Below are positions 28,774-39,303 of a DNA stretch of 64,000 bases, piece by piece. The notes under the pieces were generated by a model. That model was not told the origin of the DNA. It saw nothing but the letters and a program-made list of their open reading frames with translations, and searched no databases. Within the stretch, counting starts at the first letter, position 1. Each line of letters opens with the position of its first letter. The position numbers and the translations under genes were made by a program. The DNA is taken from the NCBI GenBank assembly GCA_003049465.1, contig PYSS01000007.1, positions 372,001-436,000 of the forward strand. Reading direction: 5' to 3'. The DNA comes from Magnaporthiopsis rhizophila (Eukaryota > Ascomycota > Sordariomycetes > Magnaporthales > Magnaporthaceae).

Positions 28774-30628
28774 TTAGTTCCACCAAAAGCTTACGCTAAA
28801 ACTGACGCTCAAGCCGCGGACGTAATGCCACCAGCCCGCGGGTATGTAGAGCATGTCCCCAGGCTCCAGGATGCAGTCCACAAACGGAACGTCGCGAAAG
28901 GCGGCGACCGCCGCTACTGCATCTCGACCACCCGTTGTACCGGCGACCGCGCCTCCGATGTCGTCATCGTCGCCGTCGTCACCGCCGCCAGGGGCATCCC
29001 AGCCCTCGAGGGCGCCAACGTCGAGGGCGCTCGTGTTCGCCATCTCGACGCCGGCCTCCCTGCCGCGGGCGGCCATTTGGGGGGTGTGCAGGGGCGAATA
29101 AAGGCGCACGTACTTGCGGCCGACGAGCTGGGCGAGTATGTTGTGATACGGGTCCGTGTGCAGCGGCGTGATGGTGCCCGGCGGGCCCAGCCAGGCGTTG
29201 AGCATTGGCTCGTGTAGCTCCAGGGGCGGATGGGCCGCTTTCTCCTCGCCGCCGCGGAACAGCGTGGGTGGGGGTGGGGGCGGCGATGTGTAGCACTTTT
29301 TGTTTGCCGTCAGGTTTCGGTTCACTTCTATTATTCGTGTTTCCTGTCATGGAGCACGAGACGAGTATACATACATAATCAGGGAGGCGAATGTCCTCTC
29401 GGAGCTGCGGGATCTGTAAAAACAACTGATGCTGTGCGAGGTATGCCACAGGGACGTGCTCCTTGTCTGGTGGCGACGTCGAACCGCGGCGACCTTCTTC
29501 ATCCTCTCCTGCCTCTGCCGCCGTTGCCGTGGCGTCGATGTAGGTACGCAAAAAGTCGGCAAAGGGGACGATCTTCTGGCCCCATCCGTCGTCGACGTAA
29601 CTCCTGCCAACCTCAACGGGCACGAGGCGTCGACCCCTCAGCGTCCGTGACAGGAGATAGGCTGGCTTGTTCCACGGGCGCGTCGTCCGGGCAGGCCAGT
29701 CATCTGTGACTCCGGTGATGACGAGCGGCTCTGGGCCTAGAGACGGGTTCGATGGTCTGCTCAGGTGCGTCTGGAACTCCGGGAAGGGAAGCCTTGGGAT
29801 GCGCTTGACCGGGTTCTTGACGGGCGGGGTGAATGGCTCTGCCGTCGAGAAGGACGGCGAGGCCTCCCAGCCGCGCGGCCGTCGAGAATCCTGGCTCAGC
29901 CTCGGCTTCTTTGGCTGCGGCGCGAAGCCGTCATCGCCCGGGGTGGCGCGGCTCAACGGTGCCGTTGGTGCATCAACATCACCGCCGCTTCCTACGTGAC
30001 CGTAGATCTTGCCGAGAAGGGCCAGTGCTTCATCGATCCACCTGCGCCCTCGTTGGTGCCCTGCCCCGCCAGCGAGGACAATGGCAAGATCGAGGGGCTT
30101 GATGAGCTCATCTAGGAGGCCGTCGATATCGGACTCGTCCGCCAGATCTTCTAGGTGCGGAGCTGACAGCAGACAGACGGCGAACTTGAGTATGCTCGCG
30201 TCCGTGTAGAGCTGTCTCCAGCACGCGGGGAGCTCCTTGAATACATAGGCGTAGAACCTGCCGTACGACAGGGAGATCAGGTCGTCCAGGCGCGAGCAGA
30301 GGAGCCGCCGTTGGCGACGGCTCTCGTCGTCCAGAAACCCGAGCAGGGTTGGGTCAGGATAACCTGGCGACTCGACGCCGGTTTCACAGTAGGCGTGGGC
30401 ACCAGCGGCGCCTGCTCGGGCCTCTCCGAGGTAGAGACCGGCGATGGCCGAAGCCTGTCGGCCTAGCAGTCCGATGAGCGGCCCACCACAGCCAACAAGG
30501 GGGTGGCGGGCCTGCGTGTCACTGCTGCTGCTGCTGCTACTGTTGGAGGCGGTTACGGCGGCGGCAGCTTCGGATGAGATCTGCAGAGCGGCCGTAAGGC
30601 ACAGACCAAGAAGGCGATTTCTGCACAT
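28774..30628 (-). CDS. JmjC-domain 2-oxoglutarate oxygenase (KDM8/JMJD-like)
   Basis: Exons 30628-29375 and 29295-28774 give 591 residues. The JmjC/cupin-8 core lies in the C-terminal half: PLVITGVTDDWPA, then LPDYC restored across the splice, AWLGPPGTITPLHTDPYHN and GDMLYIPAGWWHYVRGLS. His464 and Asp466 plus His575 form the Fe(II) triad. Such enzymes hydroxylate proteins or demethylate histones. The order GTITPLHTDPYHN...GWWHYV resembles the KDM8/JMJD5 and HSPBAP1 groups. The N-terminus MCRNRLLGLCLTAALQ is hydrophobic and might be a signal peptide, which would be odd for a nuclear demethylase. A Gly/Asp-rich insert separates the first and last iron ligands. Substrate and compartment are undetermined. 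Confidence 0.85.
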
Positions 30629-30975
30629 GTCGCAGACACTACCTAAGGTAGGCTTACGCTTGTCGCAGTTTGAGACTCGTAGATTTTTTGATGTGGTGCG
30701 ATACTATAGGGACATGCGGCACAGCTGGGAAGGCTGCGCTGCACGCTGCTGTCGGGGGTCTCGACAGTGCATGTGGCTGTAAAACGCAGTGGGTGTAGGG
30801 GCAAGGGACTTGCATACAGTGTGGGAAATCCCCCACCCAACACCACCATTTTATTCCTTCTACATGCAACATTGGAAGTTCAACGCTTGATTTCCTCCCT
30901 GAAATTTCGCCGCCTTCATATCAACCTTTTCCTGCACCAGTGCCTTCCATCAATGCTGACCTAGACAGCCCTCCA
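30629..30975. other. Spacer between JmjC gene and P450
   Basis: These 347 bases should hold the JmjC promoter and the P450 3' UTR. Nothing else is seen. Confidence 0.5.
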
Positions 30976-31898
30976 TCACTGCGCGCGGGTGATCTTGACC
31001 ATCAGGCCAGACTGCAGAAAGATGCCGGCGTTGGCCGACTTCATCGGCTGCGCCGCATCGACCAGGCTAAAGTCGTACCTGCGAAGCAGCTGCCATGCAG
31101 TGCAACCATCAAGGGTCAGTGGACGGACGGTCATGGATGGGATGGATGGTCAGCTGCGTGTAGCCCTCCCCAAAGAAGGCAAGCCCCAAACTAGGAGGAG
31201 AGAGGACGACTTACCTCGACGAAGAGCTTGTTAATCTCGATCAGGGCAACAGGCTTGCCAAGGCACTGCCACTTGCCGTACTTGAAGATGAGCTCCCACG
31301 TGGCCTCCATGGCCCTGAGCCGATCCCCGTCGGCCTCGAGCCAGCGCTCGGGCCGGAAGCAGCCGGCGTCGTCTCCGTAGATGTCCTCGCGCCGCTGCAG
31401 CGCGAACGCCGACCAGCCGACTTCGGTGCCCTCGGGCACGCCCAGTCCGCACAGCACGTCGCCGCCCGGCGGCACCATGACCCCCATGAGTCCGGCCACC
31501 GGCGGGTGCATGCGCATGCCCTCCTTGATTACCGCCTGCAGGTAAGGCAGCGCCAAGCACTCGGCGTTGGTTGCCGGTAGCGAAGAACAGGATGGCCCCT
31601 GCTGCTGCTGCTTCTCCGCCGCCCATGCCCGTACCTCGGCCGCCAGCCGTCCATACACGGTAGGCGAGCTGAGCATGTACAGCATCGTCGTTCGCACCGC
31701 CGTCGCCGTCGTGTCGGACCCGGCCACGATTTGCAGGAGCATCTCGCCTTCCGCCTCCTTGCGCGTGAGCCCGTGTGCAAGAAACGAGCCTAGCATGTCA
31801 CCGCGGTACGGGTTTTCAGAAGCAAGTCTGTCGGCCACGATCTGCTTGGCCACCCTGCGTTGTTTTTCTCTCCCCGTATCAGCTCGTTTTCTGCGCGC

Positions 31899-31931
<33 letters not shown>

Positions 31932-33084
31932 ACCTTGGCGACCCAGCCACTCACCCAATAAAAACACCAAGCCCGATCTTGTCTCGCTCCGACGGCATCA
32001 GTCGCCGGCATAGCCTTGACTGCAACACCTTGGCCAGAGTCGGGAAGATGGTCAAGGTGATCATGACGGGCATGCTCTCCTCGAGGATCTTGATGTACTG
32101 GTGGACGTCGGTGTCCTCGTCGGTAAAGCCAAAACGCTCGCCGAGCGAGAGGAGACCGATGATGTCGAGGGCCGCATATTGCACCTTGCGCGCCAGGTCC
32201 ATCGGCCGAAAGCCGCTCATATCCGAGACGTATCGCCGCTCGACAAGGCAGATGAAGGCGCTGATTCCCTTGTCGATGACGGCCTCGAGGCTGTCTACGT
32301 CCTTGCCTGCATACTGTGTTTTCAAGTGACACAAAACACGGGTATCTCAGCGAGGGCCTAACAACGGCGATAAAAACCAACCCTCGGAGATGGCTTTAAA
32401 GACATGGACACAAGAGGGACCCAGACTCAGTGGATCACAGGATAGCTGACGGCTGTAACGAGGGAGACTTACGCCGGCTGCCATCTTTGAGCGGAGGACG
32501 CGGTGCTCGTCGTCGTCCCGCATCGATATCAAGTTGTCTCGATCGGGATTGAAGCGAACGGCCTGGTAGAACGGCCCTTTCTTGTACGGCGACCGCACGG
32601 CCCACATCTTGCGCAGGACGTCCGGGTCGTTGGTGACCAGAGTGTTGGGCCCAATACGTGCGAGAGGTCCTGCGTTGCGCAGCGTTCTCTGTCAGCTAAG
32701 TCTTCTCTTGTCCCGCTTGCTGAAACTGGTGCCACCATGGGGCTCCCAGGCACCCGGAACGGGGCGCCTGCCGACACACTGCTTTGCTTTTTGCCCTGGA
32801 TGCTTTTGTGGAATCGCCCGGGCTTTTTCGGTTGATAACTTGCCGTACTTGTCGACCGCATCCTTCAACGCGAGGTGCATGTTGCCGCTGATGGAGCTAC
32901 GGAACATCCACCACCTGCTCAAGCCGGCGCTGGATGGACCGGGGATGTGTCGAAGTCGACTCCATGACGAGTAGGTCCAGACTCCCAGCACGAGCAAGAG
33001 CGCCGTCCCAAGGAAGGTGAGCACGGTCGCCCCGGAAAGCACCACAGGCGCGACGACGGTGTCGAGATGGTGTATCCTCGACAT
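30976..33084 (-). CDS. Cytochrome P450 monooxygenase, pisatin demethylase-like group
   Basis: Exons 33084-32844, 32669-32473, 32313-31955, 31854-31215 and 31089-30976 give 516 residues, a normal length. One N-terminal membrane anchor lies at about residues 14-37, followed by the Pro-rich hinge RHIPGPSS. The I-helix AGSDTTAT, the K-helix KEGMRMHP (ExxR), FRPERW and the haem loop FKYGKWQCLG (Cys463) are all present. Intron 1 uses a GC donor (GCAAGT at 32843), which restores KYG-PLARIGPN exactly. Intron 3 (31855-31954) contains 29 consecutive A bases on the plus strand. General features resemble fungal ER P450s of the pisatin-demethylase type. The substrate is unknown; the divergent methyltransferase across the 3.2-kb spacer may be a pathway partner. 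Confidence 0.92.
31901..31929. repeat. A29 homopolymer within a P450 intron
   Basis: Twenty-nine A bases occupy nearly a third of the 100-base third intron. On the coding strand this is a T29 tract. Confidence 0.98.
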
Positions 33085-33452
33085 GGAAGACGAGAGATTA
33101 CAAGAGGAATAAAAATGGGGTTGACCCTTGACAAAGGAGACTGCAGGTAGTGGGGACGAAGGAAAATAAAATATGCTGGCTTGTGCTGGATGCAGGGAAA
33201 GACGTTGACCTGGCTGACGGGGGCCTAAGAGGACGTGCAGAAAAGCGTTTGTTTCTCTTCTTGGAGTTGGTCCCGAGAAAAAGAGTGCGGATGAGTTGTT
33301 GGCCCTCTTCTTTTTAAGTGCCGGAGCGGACTACCTACTCATCAGACCGAGTGGACTGCCACTTCAGATGGGGGCCGGGCACGCACGCCAAAGTATCATC
33401 CCTTTTCATCTCAACGGCCCTCTCGGGTTTATTTACCTTCCCAAGTCGGCCG

Positions 33453-33484
33453 TCACCACCACCACCACCACCACCACCACCACC
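33453..33484. repeat. (CAC)n microsatellite
   Basis: About eleven uninterrupted CAC units lie in the spacer upstream of the P450 gene. Confidence 0.97.
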
Positions 33485-33696
33485 TTGACTCCCCAGACAA
33501 GGCTCTGATGCGGCGCGATAGGTCCGGTCCAGCCGATCGGGGCCAAGTCGGACCACTATCATGAAAGCTACCTATATGAGTATTATCTAGCGGCTTGGAC
33601 ACCACCCACTCGGCCTTCCCCCGGCACTCCCCTAGGAAAAGAGTGAGTGGTGTGAGTGGCGGTATAGTATGTATGTATTCCCCAGGTGTGCGTAGA

Positions 33697-33716
33697 GGCT
33701 AGCTAGCTAGCTAGCC
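33697..33716. repeat. 20-bp perfect palindrome of CTAG/GCTA units
   Basis: GGC-(TAGC)n-C reads identically on both strands over 20 bases. It could bind a dimeric factor or simply be a tetranucleotide repeat. Confidence 0.95.
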
Positions 33717-35294
33717 CCCTGCCTGCCGAGTCACCATGTCCCAGCTCATGCGGTCGCCGGCCGCAAGCTCTCTCTCTTGCATGAGGCGGGCTATGTCTGG
33801 CATGGCATAGTCCTGGAATATCTTCCTTGACTTTGACGGCGGCAGCAAAAGCTCGTGTTTTTTTTTTTTTTTTGTTTGTTCTTCTTCCCACCACTTTCCC
33901 TCTCTTTCCCCTGTCTTCCACGCTACGCCACATCGGGGCTCTTGCTAGCCGGAATATTCCCATTGCTACTCTGTGAGGCAGGGAGGGGGACCTGTCATGT
34001 CAGGGTGCCTGCATAACAAGGGGCCGGCGGCAGCGGCGAAGACACGACTGACTGCATGCGCGTCCTTTTTTTTTCTTGCTTTTTTTTTCTGCCTCGTGTC
34101 CCCTCGTCAAGGGGCATACCAGAGGGACGTGGAATCCAACCCGACGGCTCGGTTAAGCACTCTGCAACCTTGTGCCACTCCATTGGGATTGGGTCGGGCT
34201 TTTTTTTTGCGCGTCAGTCCGTCGCCTGACTGGCCATCACCTCTTGTCTGTCTGTCTGTCAGTCCGATCAGCTCTCTGTGCTGCCATCCTCGGTAGGTAG
34301 GTAGGCATACAGACACACTTCTCGGACCATACCTATTCTCGGAGACGGGCACCAAGCATGCGTCCACAGCTCTTGTTTTGGGCCTAGCGGCTGTTGCCTT
34401 GCATGTGGCAAGCCGGCCGGCTGCTTGACAAGACACACACAACGCTGTCAATCATGTTTCCTTTTCCTCTTCCTTCGGATGGTCCGCATGAGGCCTGAGC
34501 AATGGGCCTGCACAGAAAAAGGTGTGGTGGTATTGGGCACCAAAGAATAGTAGCCTGACAGGTCATGACAGGCCGTGGCTCGCGTCCTTTCGTTGAGTTA
34601 TTTTTGACTATATCCGGGACCGCCTCCGTTTCCGTCTCCTAGTGCGCGCTTGGGTTCCCGGGCGACAAGCATGCAGGAAGACGGCTTTTACGCGACATAA
34701 CCGTGCAAGCCTCATTATAGGGATCAAGTGCCCGCGTCCCATGACTGTCTCAGTGGTAGGGCAGAAGAAAAGTTCGAAAGGCGCCAGATGATGACGGCAG
34801 CTGTGATCCTGTGTAACTGCGTCTATCCGGGCAGCTCCGCAAGCAAGGGGGACTTTGCCAGGAGGGCATGGTATGATGCGAGTTGTTTGCCTTAATTTTC
34901 TGTGTGTGTGGGCGTGTGTGAGTGTGCCTCTCTACGCCTCCACTCTTCACGGGAAAGGCCGCCCTCTGTCCTCTGGTGTCTCACTGGGCCCAGGCAACCC
35001 ATGCACGTACCCGTTCGGCCGGGACGAGGATTCCACTTCAAATGCCGTCAAAAGGCCCCCTAAGTAAACAGAGATAAGCGGGTCTATCATCATTCTCTCT
35101 TCCCGTCTGGCCATTTAAGCGAGCGCCCTGGCTGCTGTCAATCCTTGTCTCCTCGTGTCACCCCAGAAGAAGCATCATGTCAGACTCGTCACAGAATCCC
35201 AACCTGCTCCTTCTTCTTCTACCGCCCGTACACGGATTTGCCAACCATAGAATTTGCCAAGAGGAAGGAGCGTGGGGTGAGGGGCCAGCGTGGC

Positions 35295-35295
<1 letters not shown>

Positions 35296-35332
<37 letters not shown>

Positions 35333-35419
35333 TTTTTTTTTTTTTGTTTTTTGTTTGTGTTGTTTTTGGTGGGTTTTTTTGTTGTGGGGGGGGGGTGGGG
35401 GGGGGGGGGGGGGGGGGGG

Positions 35420-35452
<33 letters not shown>
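35296..35452. repeat. T36 - mixed T/G - G25 - T31 low-complexity block
   Basis: T fills 35296-35331, mixed T/G follows to 35396, G fills 35397-35421 and T fills 35422-35452. The gradual slide from T into G is unlike a normal microsatellite. Confidence 0.95.
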
Positions 35453-35453
<1 letters not shown>

Positions 35454-36329
35454 ACAGTTGCGCCTTCTCTCTGCCGTTCTCTCATGATTGGATCGGTTAC
35501 TTGATGCTCCGTTGATGGATGGCAGCCTTTATTTAGGTGGTGGCTGATGACCCGTTTTGATTTTCTCGTGAAGATGAGACGGCACGACAACGCATCTCCC
35601 GCGAGCACGGCAATGAGGAAATTAACCACTACCACCTACAGGCAGGTAGGAGGTAAGTAGGTAGATACCTTTCCTGAGCCCTGCCGATGGACGCTACACA
35701 AGCATGGGCTCAGGCCAGTGACTGTAGCCTTCCGTCGCCCCTTTATTTCTACCCCAGCCAGCGGCCATAGAACGCCCGCGCAGCAAAGCAAACGTCGGTT
35801 AATCGAGGAGTACAAGACGTGTCCAACCGACGACCGCAACCGCCATGTGTTCCCTCACACCTCCCTTGTCATCTCCTCTGCCACCCTCCCTGCTCCACCC
35901 ATTGGGCGCTGGCCAGCTGATCTTGGACGGTAGATGCCTATGTACCTCCCGCGGCCTTCCCCGTGCAACCTGTGGCCCTCTCTTTGTTTGCCTGTCTTTT
36001 CCTTCCCTTCCCGGCGGGGGCCCTTTTCCTGTCCGCAAAAAGCTCAACATGAAGACTGGGCGGCGACCGTTACCATTCCCGCCTAGAAGCTTCCCCATGT
36101 TCAACAGGCCGGGGGAGTGCTCCTTTATTTAGTCGCTGTCCCGGAGAGAAGAAGATCCCCTGCCACCCTCCTGCAGCCAGACCCCTTGTCTCTGTGATAA
36201 TCTCGCCAGAATCAGCCACTCAGAAGACAGTCCAAGCAAAGCCAACACACGCAGACAGCTAACTTTTTCTATCGATACCCAATCCCAGCCGCAGCTTGCT
36301 GTGAGCTCGGCAGGGGTTCCTGGCCGGCC

Positions 36330-38455
36330 ATGGACGACCATTGGATCGCACAGCCAAATCCCGCACCAGTCGGAATCGAGGTTGATGTAAGCCCGCCCAA
36401 CCCTTCCCTGTCAACCCCAAAAACAACCACACTCGATCTTCCGGATCCCAACGCTCCATCCATCCATCCTCCCGCCGCCGCCCCGCCCAAGTATGGGGTG
36501 ATCTTGCGCGGCCTGGTTTCCATACGACTTCCTCCCGCCTTCAAATACGGCTGGATGCTGACCGATATCTTTCTAATCCATAGGAGGAATTCGACTTTGC
36601 AGACGCGGATTCTGCACTCGGAGATGCAAGTCGCCGCCGTTCCTAAATGACATGTTTCCATCCTTATCCACATCGGGCGCGCCCGAACCATGCCCCTGAT
36701 GCGTTGTCGAGGCGAGGCCTACAAATCTACACTCTCAAGTCGGGCACCAGGATTTTCCTGCTAACCATGCCGGGTATTTCCCAAGCCTTCGCCTGCTTTC
36801 CAGGAAGTCTCAGATTTGTCATCCACCGTCTCGTTGAGCTCGAGCGTTCTCAGAGAGCTCGAAGAAAACGGCCGGAAATACCATGGGTACAAGGACGGGA
36901 AGTACGTCCTTCCGATGGATGAGGTACGTCCTACTTTCTCTCCAGAGACCTGTAGGCACTGTAGATACACTGGCTCCCCCTTTGGTTATTTTGTCACTCT
37001 GAACTCTTGCGCACCGTTGTTGCTCTCACAGCTAGAACTGCAGCAGGCTCATCGCTTCGTTTTTGTATGGCGCCCAAGATGACTGATACGAAACGAACGT
37101 CGCGCCTGTCATAGCAAGAACTAGAGAGACAAGGTCCGCCTCGTCCTTCGGAATGTGGGCTCGGCCGTGTAGAGCCTCACCCTGTCAAGCCCTTTGAATG
37201 AAGAAATCTGACGCGACGGGACGTCCCTGACAGAGTTCCAGTACCACCTCTGCCTACAGACATTCGACAACAAGCTCAACTTTGCACCTGTCGAGACTGC
37301 CCAGAGGGTACTTGATGCCGGATGTGGGCTCGGTGAGTCATCTCACCACCACAGAGGTTGTTTATAGACTGCCGTATAAAGCCCTTCTGACCAATAGTTT
37401 ACGAGATGCTTGTAGGCTTCTGGGCAATAGATTTCGGTGAGCGGGTCGCCCCTGGATATGGTGAAAAAGCGCGAGCTACGTTGCTTACCCTGTTTCAACG
37501 GCAACTCGAAGCGGAGAAACATCCACAAGCCGAGGTAGGGAGAGCAGCAAGACGCAGCAGTCCACAATTGTCGTCAAGGAACCGCTTCTCCTGGCGCCCG
37601 CGGGCGGCGATAGGAGTGCTTACTAAGAATAGAGGACACTCTAGGTGATTGGCGTCGATCTGTCGCCCATACAACCACCATTGTACGCCGCTTCCCGCTG
37701 CCAATCCCGGCTCAGTTCTGGCTTGGTGATGCGTGGTATCCCCGCAGCTGACATGGTTCTCCTCAATGCAAAATGGCCGTAGCACGCCGCCCAACGCCAT
37801 CTTCGAGATCGACGACCTTGAGGAGGCATGGACATTTAGCTTCAAGTTCGACTACATCCACGCGTCCATGATGACGGGGGCGTTCAGGGACTGGCCTAGG
37901 TTTATAAGGCAGTCGTACGAGTAGGTAGCAGTCCGCGCCAGCCACCATAACACCACCATACATAGAGAGAAAGAGACGGGGCAAATAACACCAGACTCGA
38001 TGGACAGGTTCCTCGCTCCCGGCGGCTACCTGGAGCTCCAGGACATCGACTTCCCCGTCCGGTGCGACGACGACAGCCTCCCCGCCGACAGCGCGCTGAA
38101 GCAGTGGAGCGACCTGCTGATGGAGGCCGGGCGGCGGTCCGGGTTCGCGCTCGACACGTGCGGGCGGGCGGCCGACATGATGCGGCGGGCTGGGTTCGTC
38201 GACGTGGTGCAGCTGCCTTACACGTGGCCCATGAACCGCTGGCCGCGCGACCCGCAGCTCAAGCAGCTTGGGCGCTGGACCGAGGAGAACTTTGCCGAGG
38301 GCTGCGAGGCCATGTCAATGGCGCTTTTTACGCGCAACCTGGGCTGGACGCGCGAGGATGTCGTCGACTTCAGCGCCCGCGTCCGCGCCGACATGGCCGA
38401 CGTCCGGAAGCACGCATACTTTTCGCTGTATGTCACTTACGGCCGAAAACCGTGA
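36330..38455 (+). CDS. LaeA-like class I SAM-dependent methyltransferase
   Basis: Ten exons give 334 residues: 36330-36386, 36584-36625, 36804-36923, 37115-37133, 37234-37332, 37416-37436, 37512-37534, 37645-37682, 37783-37920 and 38008-38455. All phases agree and the joined product matches the fungal LaeA/UMTA pattern without gaps: NGRKYHGYKDGKYVLP, the SAM motif VLDAGCGLG (105-113), VIGVDLSPIQP (128-138), NAIFEIDDLEEAWTF and LAPGGYLELQDID. Intron 2 has a GC donor (GCAAGT at 36626). Three coding exons are only 19, 21 and 23 bases. LaeA-like enzymes affect secondary metabolism or methylate small molecules; which applies here is unknown. Its neighbour across the spacer is a P450. Confidence 0.88.
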
Positions 38456-39303
38456 GGATGATGGAGGAGTTTGGATGAGGTCAAGACGGGACGGGAGAGG
38501 GGATAATCAATGGAAGCCATGAGGCCAACGGCGGACTAGGGGCAGGGTAATCATCATGCCCAATCACATTTGATAATGACTCGGTTTTTCATGTGCACAA
38601 GGGCGTTGATTGGTATTAGATTGGTTGATAGTGATGGATTATGGCCGCACAATACAGGTGGTTGCCCAGCCGAGCAGACGACACGGGGTTTCCTAATCAA
38701 GTTAATTGCCCTTGTTAGGCTTAGACTGCTGGGCCACCCCACTGAACCCCACCTGGCGGGCCATCGCGCTCTAGCCCAGCGCACGTCGTGGGTCGCGTCT
38801 TGTGGCTCCCAAAACGCGTCTTTGGCACAACATCAATTAATCCTCCAAGCCAGCAAAAGATAATTACAGGCGGGTCCCCCCTGTCTCTCTACCGACTCTG
38901 CCGACGTCGTCACAGCGCCTACGAGCCAGACTCTCGGGTACTTTGTTTATAGTTGATCGTTTTCTCCGTATTACCTCCAAATAACTATTTTGTATATTGC
39001 ATACACATACCTGGGCCCGGCTGGGATCACGGCCAACTGGCGTTGCCTCCCGTCCAAACTGGCCTGACAGTAATACCACACCCCGTTTATACCTGCCTTG
39101 GCCGCCCACGCTGCAACGTCCTGCGTTGCCTTCCGAGCTCTTGCCCGCTTGCTTCTCGGCGGCGAGGCTGGGATAGAGAGAGAAGAGCTCGCTAGCACCG
39201 CAACAGCAGGACATGAGTCTTGGAAGCATATACGACTCCTGACGACGACTGCGAACAGGGCCACGACGACTACGACGACGAGCACACATCCACGCCGGCA
39301 GCA
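38456..39303. other. Spacer upstream of CDC45
   Basis: These 848 bases lie between two plus-strand genes and hold the methyltransferase 3' UTR and the CDC45 promoter. An in-frame extension from 39220 lacks an ATG. No other feature is seen. Confidence 0.5.

Larger units (their letters stand above)
33085..36329. other. 3.2-kb low-complexity divergent spacer between P450 and methyltransferase
   Basis: No credible gene is present. The region holds (CAC)n at 33453-33484, a 20-bp perfect palindrome at 33697-33716, T16 at 33858-33873, several shorter T runs around 34068-34210, GGTA repeats at about 34293 and 35640-35665, and the T/G homopolymer block at 35296-35452. It must include the promoters of both flanking genes. 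Confidence 0.6.

Noticed and set aside
33085..36329. Transposon remnant in the long spacer
   Set aside because: I found no terminal repeats, reverse-transcriptase or transposase-like frames, or strong signs of C-to-T repeat mutation. Simple repeats explain what is visible.
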